A DNA stretch of 64,000 nt, taken from Limnomonas spitsbergensis (Eukaryota > Chlorophyta > Chlorophyceae > Chlamydomonadales). A program made the position numbers and the translations under genes. Below the pieces are notes generated by a model. That model saw nothing but the letters and a program-made list of their open reading frames with translations, did no database searches and was not told the DNA's origin. The stretch covers positions 992,001 through 1,056,000 of the forward strand of contig JAYJMM010000095.1 in NCBI GenBank assembly GCA_037349105.1, in the 5' to 3' direction. This document shows, piece after piece, positions 1 to 11,100 of the stretch. Position 1 is the stretch's first letter, and the number at the start of each line of letters is the position of its first letter.

Positions 1-3000
1 GATCAAGCAGTGAGACTTGCAGGCATAATCATAATTTTCGATTAAGCAAAATCTGGGGCCGGGCAGCTCAAGCAGCAGGAACAAGCAGTGAGACTTGCAG
101 GGGCCGGGCAGCTCAAGCAGCATGATCAAGCAGTGAGACTTGCAGGGGCCGGGCAGCTCAAACAGCATGATCAAGCAGTGAGACTTGCAGGGGCCGGGCA
201 GCTCAAACAGCAGGAGGAAGCAGTGAGACTTGCAGGGGCCGGGCAGCTCAAGCAGCAGGATCAAGCAGTGAGACTTGCAGGGGCCGGGCAGCTCTAGCAG
301 CAGGATCAAGCAGTGAGACTTGCAGGGGCCGGGCAGCTCAAGCAGCATGATCAAGCAGTGAGACTTGCAGGGGCCGGGCAGCTCAAACAGCATGATCAAG
401 CAGTGAGACTTGCAGGGGCCGGGCAGCTCAAGCAGCAGGAACAAGCAGTGAGACTTGCAGGGGCCGGGCAGCTCAAGCAGCATGATCAAGCAGTGAGACT
501 TGCAGGGGCCGGGCAGCTCAAACAGCATGATCAAGCAGTGAGACTTGCAGGGGCCGGGCAGCTCAAACAGCAGGAGGAAGCAGTGAGACTTGCAGGGGCC
601 GGGCAGCTCAAGCAGCAGGATCAAGCAGTGAGACTTGCAGGGGCCGGGCAGCTCTAGCAGCAGGATCAAGCAGTGAGACTTGCAGGGGCCGGGCAGCTCA
701 AACAGCAGGAACAAGCAGTGAGACTTGCAGGGGCCGGGCAGCTCAAACAGCAGGAACAAGCAGTGAGACTTGCAGGGGCCGGGCAGCTCAAGCAGCATGA
801 TCAAGCAGTGAGACTTGCAGGGGCCGGGCAGCTCAAGCAGCATGATCAAGCAGTGAGACTTGCAGGGGTCGGGCAGCTCAAACAGCATGATCAAGCAGTG
901 AGACTTGCAGGGGCCGGGCAGCTCAAGCAGCAGGAACAAGCAGTGAGACTTGCAGGGGCCGGGCAGCTCAAGCAGCATGATCAAGCAGTGAGACTTGCAG
1001 GGGCCGGGCAGCTCAAACAGCAGGAGGAAGCAGTGAGACTTGCAGGGGCCGGGCAGCTCAAACAGCAGGAACAAGCAGTGAGACTTGCAGGGGCCGGGCA
1101 GCTCAAGCAGCAGGATCAAGCAGTGAGACTTGCAGGGGCCGGGCAGCTCTAGCAGCAGGATCAAGCAGTGAGACTTGCAGGGGCCGGGCAGCTCAAACAG
1201 CAGGAACAAGCAGTGAGACTTGCAGGGGCCGGGCAGCTCAAGCAGCAGGATCAAGCAGTGAGACTTGCAGGGGCCGGGCAGCTCTAGCAGCAGGATCAAG
1301 CAGTGAGACTTGCAGGGGCCGGGCAGCTCAAACAGCAGGAACAAGCAGTGAGACTTGCAGGGGCCGGGCAGCTCAAGCAGCAGGAACAAGCAGTGAGACT
1401 TGCAGGGGCCGGGCAGCTCAAGCAGCATGATCAAGCAGTGAGACTTGCAGGGGCCGGGCAGCTCAAGCAGCATGATCAAGCAGTGAGACTTGCAGGGGCC
1501 GGGCAGCTCAAACAGCATGATCAAGCAGTGAGACTTGCAGGGGCCGGGCAGCTCAAGCAGCAGGAACAAGCACTGAGACATGCAGGGGCCGGGCAGCTCA
1601 AGCAGCATGATCAAGCAGTGAGACTTGCAGGGGCCGGGCAGCTCAAACAGCATGATCAAGCAGTGAGACTTGCAGGGGCCGGGCAGCTCAAACAGCAGGA
1701 ACAAGCAGTGAGACTTGCAGGGGCCGGGCAGCTCAAGCAGCAGGATCAAGCAGTGAGACTTGCAGGGGCCGGGCAGCTCTAGCAGCAGGATCAAGCAGTG
1801 AGACTTGCAGGGGCCGGGCAGCTCAAACAGCAGGAACAAGCAGTGAGACTTGCAGGGGCCGGGCAGCTCAAACAGCAGGAACAAGCAGTGAGACTTGCAG
1901 GGGCCGGGCAGCTCAAACAGCAGGAACAAGCAGTGAGACTTGCAGGGGCCGGGCAGCTCAAACAGCAGGAACAAGGAGTGAGACTTGCAGGGGCCGGGCA
2001 GCTCAAACAGCAGGAGGAAGCAGTGAGACTTGCAGGGGCCGGGCAGCTCAAACAGCAGGAACAAGCAGTGAGACTTGCAGGGGCCGGGCAGCTCAAACAG
2101 CAGGAACAAGCAGTGAGACTTGCAGGGGCTGGGCAGCTCAAGCAGCAGGAACAAGCAGTGAGACTTGCAGGGGCCGGGCAGCTCAAACAGCAGGAGGAAG
2201 CAGTGAGACTTGCAGGGGCCGGGCAGCTCAAACAGCAGGAGGAAGCAGTGAGACTTGCAGGGGCCGGGCAGCTCAAACAGCAGGAGGAAGCAGTGAGACT
2301 TGCAGGGGCCGGGCAGCTCAAACAGCAGGAGGAAGCAGTGAGACTTGCAGGGGCCGGGCAGCTCAAACAGCAGGAGGAAGCAGTGAGACTTGCAGGGGCC
2401 GGGCAGCTCAAGCAGCAGGATCAAGCAGTGAGACTTGCAGGGGCCGGGCAGCTCAAGCAGCATGATCAAGCAGTGAGACTTGCAGGGGTCGGGCAGCTCA
2501 AACAGCAGGAGGAAGCAGTGAGACTTGCAGGGGCCGGGCAGCTCAAACAGCAGGAACAAGCAGTGAGACTTGCAGGGGCCGGGCAGCTCAAGCAGCAGGA
2601 TCAAGCAGTGAGACTTGCAGGGGTCGGGCAGCTCAAACAGCATGATCAAGCAGTGAGACTTGCAGGGGCCGGGCAGCTCAAGCAGCAGGAACAAGCAGTG
2701 AGACTTGCAGGGGCCGGGCAGCTCAAGCAGCATGATCAAGCAGTGAGACTTGCAGGGGCCGGGCAGCTCAAACAGCAGGAGGAAGCAGTGAGACTTGCAG
2801 GGGCCGGGCAGCTCAAACAGCAGGAACAAGCAGTGAGACTTGCAGGGGCCGGGCAGCTCAAGCAGCAGGATCAAGCAGTGAGACTTGCAGGGGCCGGGCA
2901 GCTCAAGCAGCAGGATCAAGCAGTGAGACTTGCAGGGGCCGGGCAGCTCAAACAGCAGGAACAAGCAGTGAGACTTGCATGGCCGGGCAGCTCAAGCAGC

Positions 3001-4285
3001 AGGATCAAGCAGTGAGACTTGCAGGGGCCGGGCAGCTCTAGCAGCAGGATCAAGCAGTGAGACTTGCAGGGGCCGGGCAGCTCAAACAGCAGGAACAAGC
3101 AGTGAGACTTGCAGGGGCCGGGCAGCTCAAGCAGCAGGAACAAGCAGTGAGACTTGCAGGGGCCGGGCAGCTCAAGCAGCATGATCAAGCAGTGAGACTT
3201 GCAGGGGCCGGGCAGCTCAAGCAGCATGATCAAGCAGTGAGACTTGCAGGGGCCGGGCAGCTCAAACAGCATGATCAAGCAGTGAGACTTGCAGGGGCCG
3301 GGCAGCTCAAGCAGCAGGAACAAGCACTGAGACATGCAGGGGCCGGGCAGCTCAAGCAGCATGATCAAGCAGTGAGACTTGCAGGGGCCGGGCAGCTCAA
3401 ACAGCATGATCAAGCAGTGAGACTTGCAGGGGCCGGGCAGCTCAAACAGCAGGAACAAGCAGTGAGACTTGCAGGGGCCGGGCAGCTCAAGCAGCAGGAT
3501 CAAGCAGTGAGACTTGCAGGGGCCGGGCAGCTCTAGCAGCAGGATCAAGCAGTGAGACTTGCAGGGGCCGGGCAGCTCAAACAGCAGGAACAAGCAGTGA
3601 GACTTGCAGGGGCCGGGCAGCTCAAACAGCAGGAACAAGCAGTGAGACTTGCAGGGGCCGGGCAGCTCAAACAGCAGGAACAAGCAGTGAGACTTGCAGG
3701 GGCCGGGCAGCTCAAACAGCAGGAACAAGGAGTGAGACTTGCAGGGGCTGGGCAGCTCAAACAGCAGGAGGAAGCAGTGAGACTTGCAGGGGCCGGGCAG
3801 CTCAAACAGCAGGAACAAGCAGTGAGACTTGCAGGGGCCGGGCAGCTCAAACAGCAGGAACAAGCAGTGAGACTTGCAGGGGCTGGGCAGCTCAAGCAGC
3901 AGGAACAAGCAGTGAGACTTGCAGGGGCCGGGCAGCTCAAACAGCAGGAGGAAGCAGTGAGACTTGCAGGGGCCGGGCAGCTCAAACAGCAGGAGGAAGC
4001 AGTGAGACTTGCAGGGGCCGGGCAGCTCAAACAGCAGGAGGAAGCAGTGAGACTTGCAGGGGCCGGGCAGCTCAAACAGCAGGAGGAAGCAGTGAGACTT
4101 GCAGGGGCCGGGCAGCTCAAACAGCAGGAGGAAGCAGTGAGACTTGCAGGGGCCGGGCAGCTCAAGCAGCAGGATCAAGCAGTGAGACTTGCAGGGGCCG
4201 GGCAGCTCAAACAGCAGGAGGAAGCAGTGAGACTTGCAGGGGCCGGGCAGCTCAAACAGCATGATCAAGCAGTGAGACTGGCACC
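1..4285. repeat. 45-bp tandem array, about 94 copies
   Basis: Uninterrupted head-to-tail 45-bp units run from the window edge to about 4285, so the left boundary is not seen. Because the unit is a multiple of three, two forward frames and two reverse frames stay open for long stretches. One forward frame gives a 15-residue unit (RLAGAGQLKQQEQAV), another an SSETCRGRAAQAAGT-type unit. Units vary mainly at one spot (CAGGAACAA, CAGGATCAA, CATGATCAA, CAGGAGGAA). Seven units carry TAG instead of AAG in the first frame (295, 655, 1150, 1285, 1780, 3039, 3534). A block starting near 1303 recurs near 3057 (offset 1754 bp = 39 units minus 1 base), almost identical for at least 1.1 kb. A 1-base deletion near 2978 shifts the register. 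It is most simply a minisatellite; translation is not demonstrated. Confidence 0.95.
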
Positions 4286-4600
4286 ATCACAGAAGAGGAA
4301 GCAGACAACACCAGCTTCAGGAGCGAGGAGGACATCAGTTCATGCAGCAGCCAGAGCAGCAGTGAACTAGTGAAGATGCATTTGATCCTGAGAGCCCAAC
4401 CCCAGAGCCATCAGCCCCTGACCCACAAGCCTTAGAGTCAGCTGCATATTTTTTTTGATGCTCCAAATGCCCATGGGAAAGCCAAGGTTGCGGTGCATGC
4501 CGCAGGCCTGAGTGGCGGCTAGGTCTAGCAGGCCAGAAGCGCCAGGCCAAGGCTAGGAGGCAGCAGCAGCAGCTTCAGGACAAGTAGTGCACTTTGGCAT
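4286..4600 (+). other. unique sequence leaving the array, possible coding tail
   Basis: The last repeat unit runs into unique sequence. In the frame that reads SETCRGRAAQ through the array, translation continues as a short acidic, Ser-rich stretch (ETGTITEEEADNTSF then EEDISSCSSQSSSEL) to about 4372. A one-base shift then opens another acidic, Pro-rich stretch (DAFDPESPTPEPSAPDPQA) to a TGA near 4458. The look is that of a low-complexity protein tail with a frameshift, so the array may once have been part of a coding region. No known domain is recognised and no splice sites were settled. Confidence 0.3.
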
Positions 4601-6050
4601 GTGTGGTCCGTCCAGGTCGACTGAGATGGCTGTTTCTGACAAAAACTGATTTAAAAATGAAAATTTTATGACCAATTTGGGGTTTGAAAATATGTTAATC
4701 CACTCTTGGCTCGACTTTTGGCACGATTTTTATTTTTCATGTTATTTCAAGGCAAAGGCTCAGACCCAAAAGTGAAATAACCAATTACAGTATGAGTTAC
4801 GGTATGGTATATTTGCTGAAATACCGTATTGTCAGTCTAAATTCGCTTTTCTTCAGTTTCGTTAGCCCTTAAATACCGCAGGCATTGAAATAAATTCGAT
4901 TTCTCATTAATAATATAATGCATTAACCTTTAATGTCACTGAAAATTAAAATTTCACGTGTCTTCATTTCTTCACATTCGTAGGTGTTTTAAGCCAGCGT
5001 TACAAAAGCATTACAAAATATGACAACTGTCCCAGGAAGGACCTAGCAACAACACAATAACCCGGTTACTAGATAGCTAACTACACACACAATGGCAGGG
5101 CACGACGCTCGTGACAGATCTGAGTTAATCTGAATATTGTAATGCTGAAAATTTTGATCAGATAGACAGATGCAAATATCAAAAATTTAATGAACGGATG
5201 TTGAATCAACCAGACGTGCGCTAGCGCCCAATTGTTTTTCTACTTGTGACGGTGTTTTGACGTTAATGATTCGTTTGCCCTTACAGTAACGCAATATTAA
5301 ATAAAACAGTGATTAGTACCCTCTTAAATTTCGTGGTGAAAAAGAAATTTGAGTAACGATACGGTAGGGAGTTTGCATTAATTAAGGTGGGTCCTGCTGC
5401 TGATTCAGGAAATAGGTCAGGTCAAGAATTTTCTGTCCATTACACTTATCAGTGTGTAATAAGCAAAACTCAGCCACATCACGGTCCACAGGCATTCAAA
5501 TATATATAGAGGACGGACGCGTGCAACAAACCAAGACTCTGCTCTGGCCACCCTACCGCCGACCGTAGGTCAGCAAATAAAGGTCTGATCCCCGTCGCCG
5601 GGCCTGTGGTGACTGCACAACAGCCTTAGTTCCAAGAATGGGATGTTTAAATTTCGTATTTTTGAAGGAAGAGAAAAATACTCTCCGCATGGGCGTGCGA
5701 TTGGTTTGAGTGAGCCATCATCAGAGCGACTGTCACTCACTCAGCAGACATGCATGCGTGCATGCAGAGCTGCCAGGCATGCATGCTGCAGTGGGGGACA
5801 AATCATTTGCGGCGGTGGTAGCGGTGGATGGGCGACCTCTCAGTTTGTATCTCCCACACGCATCATCATCAGCAGCCGACGGAGGTACTAGCAGATCCGC
5901 TATCAGGTAGCTCGAAGAAGGCTGCCATCTAGAAACTGAACACCTAATGAAATCCCCATGAACTAACGTGTTCAAGGTAAGGTACCTAGGGGCAGGGCCG
6001 CGCTGTATGTTGCTTGGCGGCAGGCACGCACGCAACTAAGCAGGCAACTA
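4600..6050. other. AT-richer gene-poor DNA with a promoter-like segment
   Basis: No credible gene was found. Base composition is clearly more AT-rich than the genes to the right. At about 5500-5582 a TATATATA stretch is followed some 75 bp later by AATAAA and, about 45 bp further on, by a segment ending in CACAACA. This resembles the promoter/polyadenylation arrangement of a solo LTR, but no matching 5' end and no target-site duplication could be found, so it is not called as a mobile element. Confidence 0.35.
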
Positions 6051-6287
6051 CTAAGTAAGCAAGGCAAACTCATCAGTCACCTCAGCTCTAACCACTCTGT
6101 GCGGTTGGAACATATCGTAGACGTCCCTGTCGGTCGTGCACTTGCTAAGTCCCCTCACGAAGAGATGAGCCACGCCGGTACTAATAGCATGCTGCTGTTG
6201 TTGCGCTGCTGCCGGCTGTGGTGGCAGAGGGGCCGACCGTAGGGTGGAGCGATCCCAGCGAGGCTCGTATAAGTAGAACGTTGTCAT
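6051..6287 (-). pseudogene. orphan RRM-like exon
   Basis: The minus-strand reading contains VAHLFVRGLSKCTTDRDVYD followed by MFQPHRVVRAEV. This matches the first half of an RNA-recognition motif: the LFVRGL stretch fits the RNP2 beta strand, the following residues the first helix, and VVRAEV the second strand. A Gln/Ala/Pro-rich leader precedes it. The expected second half (RNP1, a GYGFV-type motif) was searched for by eye on the minus strand down to 5640 and not seen. Either a long intron separates it or this is a gene remnant. A possible donor (GAG|GTGACT) follows VVRAE. RRM proteins bind single-stranded RNA; the target here is unknown. Confidence 0.4.
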
Positions 6288-6289
6288 GC

Positions 6290-8100
6290 CTGATACTAAA
6301 CTATACGGGAGGTGAGGGAGGAGTGAGAAATAAAGGCACGTGAAGGTGAATGAAGCAGCCTGAGGGCGATGATTGATCGCTGTATAGATCGATGGGATGG
6401 CGGGGATGCAGTGGACGGAGCAATCGACTCAGTCACCTGCTGGAGGGCGTGGCAGGTAGGGTTGATTCCCGACGACGGAGAGCGACGGAGGAGAACAGGG
6501 GCGTCCTTGAGCACAAAAAACAAGAAAAGGTCCAGCTGCCAGCAAAGTGCGATGATATTCAACTAAGGATTGTAAATATGTGACGGATAAGCGATTACTC
6601 TAGTATGCATGAGGATATTATTCAACGACCCACAGCCCATCCCAACGAACTAATGTCCCGGTCAGGCCGGCCAGCCAGGCAGAACGAATGCGGTCCCGAA
6701 TTTCATTTCCACATCTGTGCGTATTCATTCGAGGTCGTACATTACTGACACTGGCAATCTGGCACTCGTAATTACCACTGCCCTGTCGTGTGAGGAAATA
6801 AACCGGCAGCTTCCGGGTCGCACGCTGTACTTATTAAGTAAGACCACGACACTGCCAGAGCGCGCGCCGCACCGCCCAGAAGCTGCCAGGCAGGGGCTGC
6901 CAGCCATTTCGCACCGAATTTGCACATTTAATTATTTATTTCCAGCTGAGGCCCGTAAGGCCTGTGCGCGTCCTGAGGCGCGCAACGCCATGTCGTCGAG
7001 ACAACTTAATCGCGTCGGCCATGAGTGCCCACTCAATCAAGACAGAATGAAATGACTGAACTGAAGAGCCACTGTCGGTCAGAAAATACAGTGCGACCTC
7101 GATCGGCCGCTTCAGTGTTCTTCATTCATACAAAAAACGAATACTGATTAACAAAACTCCTGAATTTTGGCATACTCAAGCAAGGTGGGGGCGGCGATCA
7201 ACTCTGCTGAACCCTTCGTTAACCTTCGTTCATTCCATCCAGTCGCCCGCAGGCAGCTGAGTACCGGTAGTGACTGATTGAGTGATGACTCAGGGGAGCC
7301 TCTCGCTCGGCATGCATGGACCCATGTTTCACCCCAATAAACTCACTACTCAACTTCAGGCCTGCCTCTCATAGTAGGCCTAGCAAATCACCAGACTGAC
7401 GGAAATAGCATGCCCAGTTTGGCACCAAAACCATCAGAAATTAATCAAAAATAATAATGAGGCTCTCCGGCTACTCCGGCAATACCATACTTGGGATGGT
7501 CTAACGACAAACATAGAAGATCAGAATCTGACTGGAGTGTCTGCCACGCATCGGTCAGAATACTTAGCCTGCACGGATGGACGGTCTCCGACATTTGCGC
7601 CTACACCAGGTCCGTGAGTTGCCTATATAGTACATACACTCACTCGGATGCATGGGATGCAGTGCCACCAACAACAGGACAAGCAACCAACTCGAACCCA
7701 AGGTGGAAATTGTTAATATATGAAATAAAATTGGACGCAATATGTAGCTAGACGAAAACTAGCAATGCGTGAAGATTGATAGGTAAGGGCAGGCCCACAG
7801 CTAGGTAGCATAAATTAGGTTGGTGTAATCATATCAGAAGTGCATTGCCCCACTGCATATACCACCAAAACAGGCAGTCTGTGAAAAACATCTGCCCAAC
7901 ACCTCTAAACCCCTGCTCTAACTAAACAAAGCGTCCAGAACCCTGCATAAAACGGCCCAAACCCTGCTGCTTGCTAATGCGCTGAACCAAGAGCGATCTC
8001 CGCCCAATGTTTTTTGTCCCGGGTTGAAAAAATAATCCGCATGCCGATGTCATCTCATTAAATAAGACGCCTACCCCCCTCCCCCTGCCCATCAGCACGC
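6290..8100. other. no recognisable gene
   Basis: Only short open frames without family resemblance, no consistent codon pattern and no splice-linked exons were seen. It includes the probable 3' flank of the NEK10-like gene, which ends at 8103 on the minus strand. Confidence 0.5.
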
Positions 8101-8102
8101 CC

Positions 8103-11100
8103 CTATCTTGGTCTCCCGATGGTGTTGGCGAAGCTGGTGGGTGGCAGTTGCTCCAGTAGCTCCTGCTCGCTGATGGCCACACCGCCGCTGCCATAGTAGC
8201 CCTTCTCCGACAACAAGCTCTCCACAGTCTGAGGGGCAGGGTCCAGGGTGCAGGGGTGATGGTCAAGGGTTAAGGGAGGCTAGCACAGTGCTTTCATTTG
8301 CCGCTGTTTCTCCATCTGTCCCCCGCTTATTAGCCCACATACTGTAGAACCGCTCAGGGTCCGCACACCCCCCAGAAAAAAATTGTCTTCCCAGTCGCGC
8401 AGCCAAAATGAATTTTAAAAACGGCTGCGCAGCGGCGAAATTTTAATTTAATTTAGCGTCGCGCAGCAGGTAATTTAATTTAACGCTGCGCATCACTGAA
8501 AATCGTTAAATTCCCTTCTGCGCAGCACTTTCAGCCAGTACATTGAATTCGGTTAAAACCTTTGTTTGATGCTAGCAAGGATAGTACACGGTCAGCAATA
8601 CTTAGCATTGTCGTCATCCTCCTCCGCCGCCGGTTCCTATACTCAAGAAACGTGTGGCTGTTGGGGCCCCGAAACGTCAGCAGTCGTCAGCACCCGTCTC
8701 TGCCTCCAGGATCGAACTCCGCTAAGAAGACTGGCATAAGGATCACTCAATGGATGTCTAATCAAACAGTCGCTCGCGGCGCGATTTTTTTTAATGTGCT
8801 GTTTTTAATTCGTAGCGCGCACCCCCCAAACAGTTGTTTGGGCTCCTGACTGACACTCTGCGAACCGTCGATTTTTGAATTAATGTAAGTGCGCAGCCAT
8901 GTCCGCACACCCCAATAATTAATTAATTATGAGCAAAGTCTAGGAGATTCTATGGTACCTCACAACGTCCGCCATATTCCAACCTCTCACCTGCCTCCCT
9001 TGCAAACCTGCCTCTCCTACTCAAAGCTGCCTCCCACGTTAACCCTCATCCCCCCTCACACTTCTTGTTGCCACTCTATACCTCCCTCGTCTCGCACTTT
9101 CACCCCACCTGGTGCAGCTGGTCATAGGTCAGGCCCCCGGACATGCCATCCATGCCGCCCTCGCCACCCAGCGGCACTGTACCGAAGTCAACAGGCCTGC
9201 CCGCTGTATCCCTGACCAAGTCCCCCTCAGCGCCCATGAGCTTCGCCAGGTGGCTCTTCAAGGAGGCGGGGCCGGTGCCGGGAGCAAACAGCAGCCGGCG
9301 GAAAGCCTCCACACAGCGGCGCCGCGGGTCCCGAGCCAGGCCGGGTGGCAGTTGCTCCACCCACATGACCTGAGGGGAGCAGTAACACAGGGAGGGACTG
9401 TGATGTGGACGGGTGACACAGTGAGGAATGGCCACAGTGGAGGGGCGATTCAGTCTATGGGATGAGATTCAAATGGGATTCCAAAAGGCAGTTAGTTGGA
9501 CCTGGCCAGCTGTCGGGTAGGTCCTGGGCATGCATGCAGCAGCAACAGTGTGGCATGGGCGTTATTTTTGAGCTCGGCACACCTTCTTGAGGAACACCCA
9601 CAGCACACAGGCAGAAACAGCAGGGAGGCTTTGCATCCAATTGTGCAGCGGCAGTAAGAAGTGCTTGCATCTCTGCCCCCTCCCGGAAGGGACCACCCCG
9701 CCACATCCTGCACTCAATCCATCCCCAAACGAATTCAACTCAGCCCATTATGGACGTAACATACACAACCAAGCACCACATAAGGCAGCCCCGCTGTCCC
9801 CAACCTGCCCCTCCTGCCTTGGGCAGCTGACTCAGGATCAGGACGGCAGCCTCCCTATCCCCCAACCGCACCCCTGGCCGGCACACCCACCTTGTGCAGC
9901 TGACTCAGCATTTGCGAGAGCGGGTCCTCCACTGGCCTTAGCCGGCTGCTTGCGATGGACACCACGCGTGCAGTACCGTTGCCGAAGGAGCCTCCAAAAG
10001 TGCCCCCTCCTTTCGGCGAAGCGAGACCCCCGGCCGCCGCCGCTGTGGAGAGCGCTGCAACTGCCGCTGAAGTGGCATTGGCTCTTGTGGGCGTGGTACC
10101 AATCGTGTCTGACGGGGACGTGTTGCCTGAGGAGCTAGCATGCCCTATACTGAGCTCTGTCAGCTGACCCATGTGGAGACGAGTGCCTGCGGGACCAAGA
10201 GCAAGGTACCAGATTTTGCTTTTGCGGTATCAGGTGTGTGTGAGTGTGTGTTTAGGGGAGCAGGCAAAGGACGCTGCATTAGGAGCATCTTGAAGTGCTG
10301 TTGGTGGAGGGAGTGGTGGGGGTGAAGAAGAGGTGAACAGTGGTTGCACAGCCGAATGGGGTAGGATCTCGCCAGTTGGTGTAGCAGGGTCAGGGTTGAA
10401 CACCGCAGGTTGTACATCAAGGTTGTACCTGAGGGTTCTAAATCAGGGTTTTACATTAGGTTATACATCAGGGCTTAACATCAGCAATGTACCACTGGGC
10501 TGACCCCTCATTATTAGGGCCGTCGCTTTTGTTCATGCAGTGACAAGGGCAGGGACAGCCTGCCCCCTGTCGCTCTTTCCTGCTTACCTGGGTCAGGGGT
10601 GGACTTGAGCCCGCTGCTACCAACCCGCTGTGGGCTCAGCGTGGAGTCCGGCCGCACCGCACCCACTGTGGGGCTGTTCATCGGGGAATCTACGTGCCCA
10701 GCCAGACGCCTGTGGCAGCACACATGGACAGCAGCAGGTTTGGCGTGGCAGCACGTGCATAGGGCTGAGGCAGCGCGTGTGGAGAGCTGAGGCAGCACGT
10801 GCATAGGGGTGCAGTAGCATGTGCATCGACATGGGTAATATAGCGCGTGGGCAGCAACAGCAATGTGACCCCTGTGACAGGGGTGAGGCAGGGTACGTGT
10901 GTAGGGGTATGGAAGCATGCCTGGTAACAGTCTTGCTGTAGGCGAGAGTACAGGGGTATCGGTGAAGCGGCATAAATCAACGCGGGCAGAGAAGAGGTGG
11001 CGCATAAGTATATGAGCAGGAGAGAGGTGGCATTCAATTCCAATATACGGTGTGGTTAAAGGCTGTTGCAAAACAATTGGTCTTCAAACCCTATCCTGCT

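Noticed and set aside
2916..4268. 450-codon reverse-strand frame with 15-residue FELPGPCKSHC repeats
   Set aside because: It is the complement of the 45-bp array; any unit of 3n bases leaves several frames open.
1..4285. TAG reassigned as a sense codon because it interrupts an otherwise open repeat frame
   Set aside because: NEK10 ends at TAG exactly where the conserved tail ends, and TAA and TGA end other genes here, so a standard code fits.
5490..5622. Solo LTR
   Set aside because: TATA box and AATAAA are suggestive, but no 5' terminus, inverted ends or target-site duplication were found.
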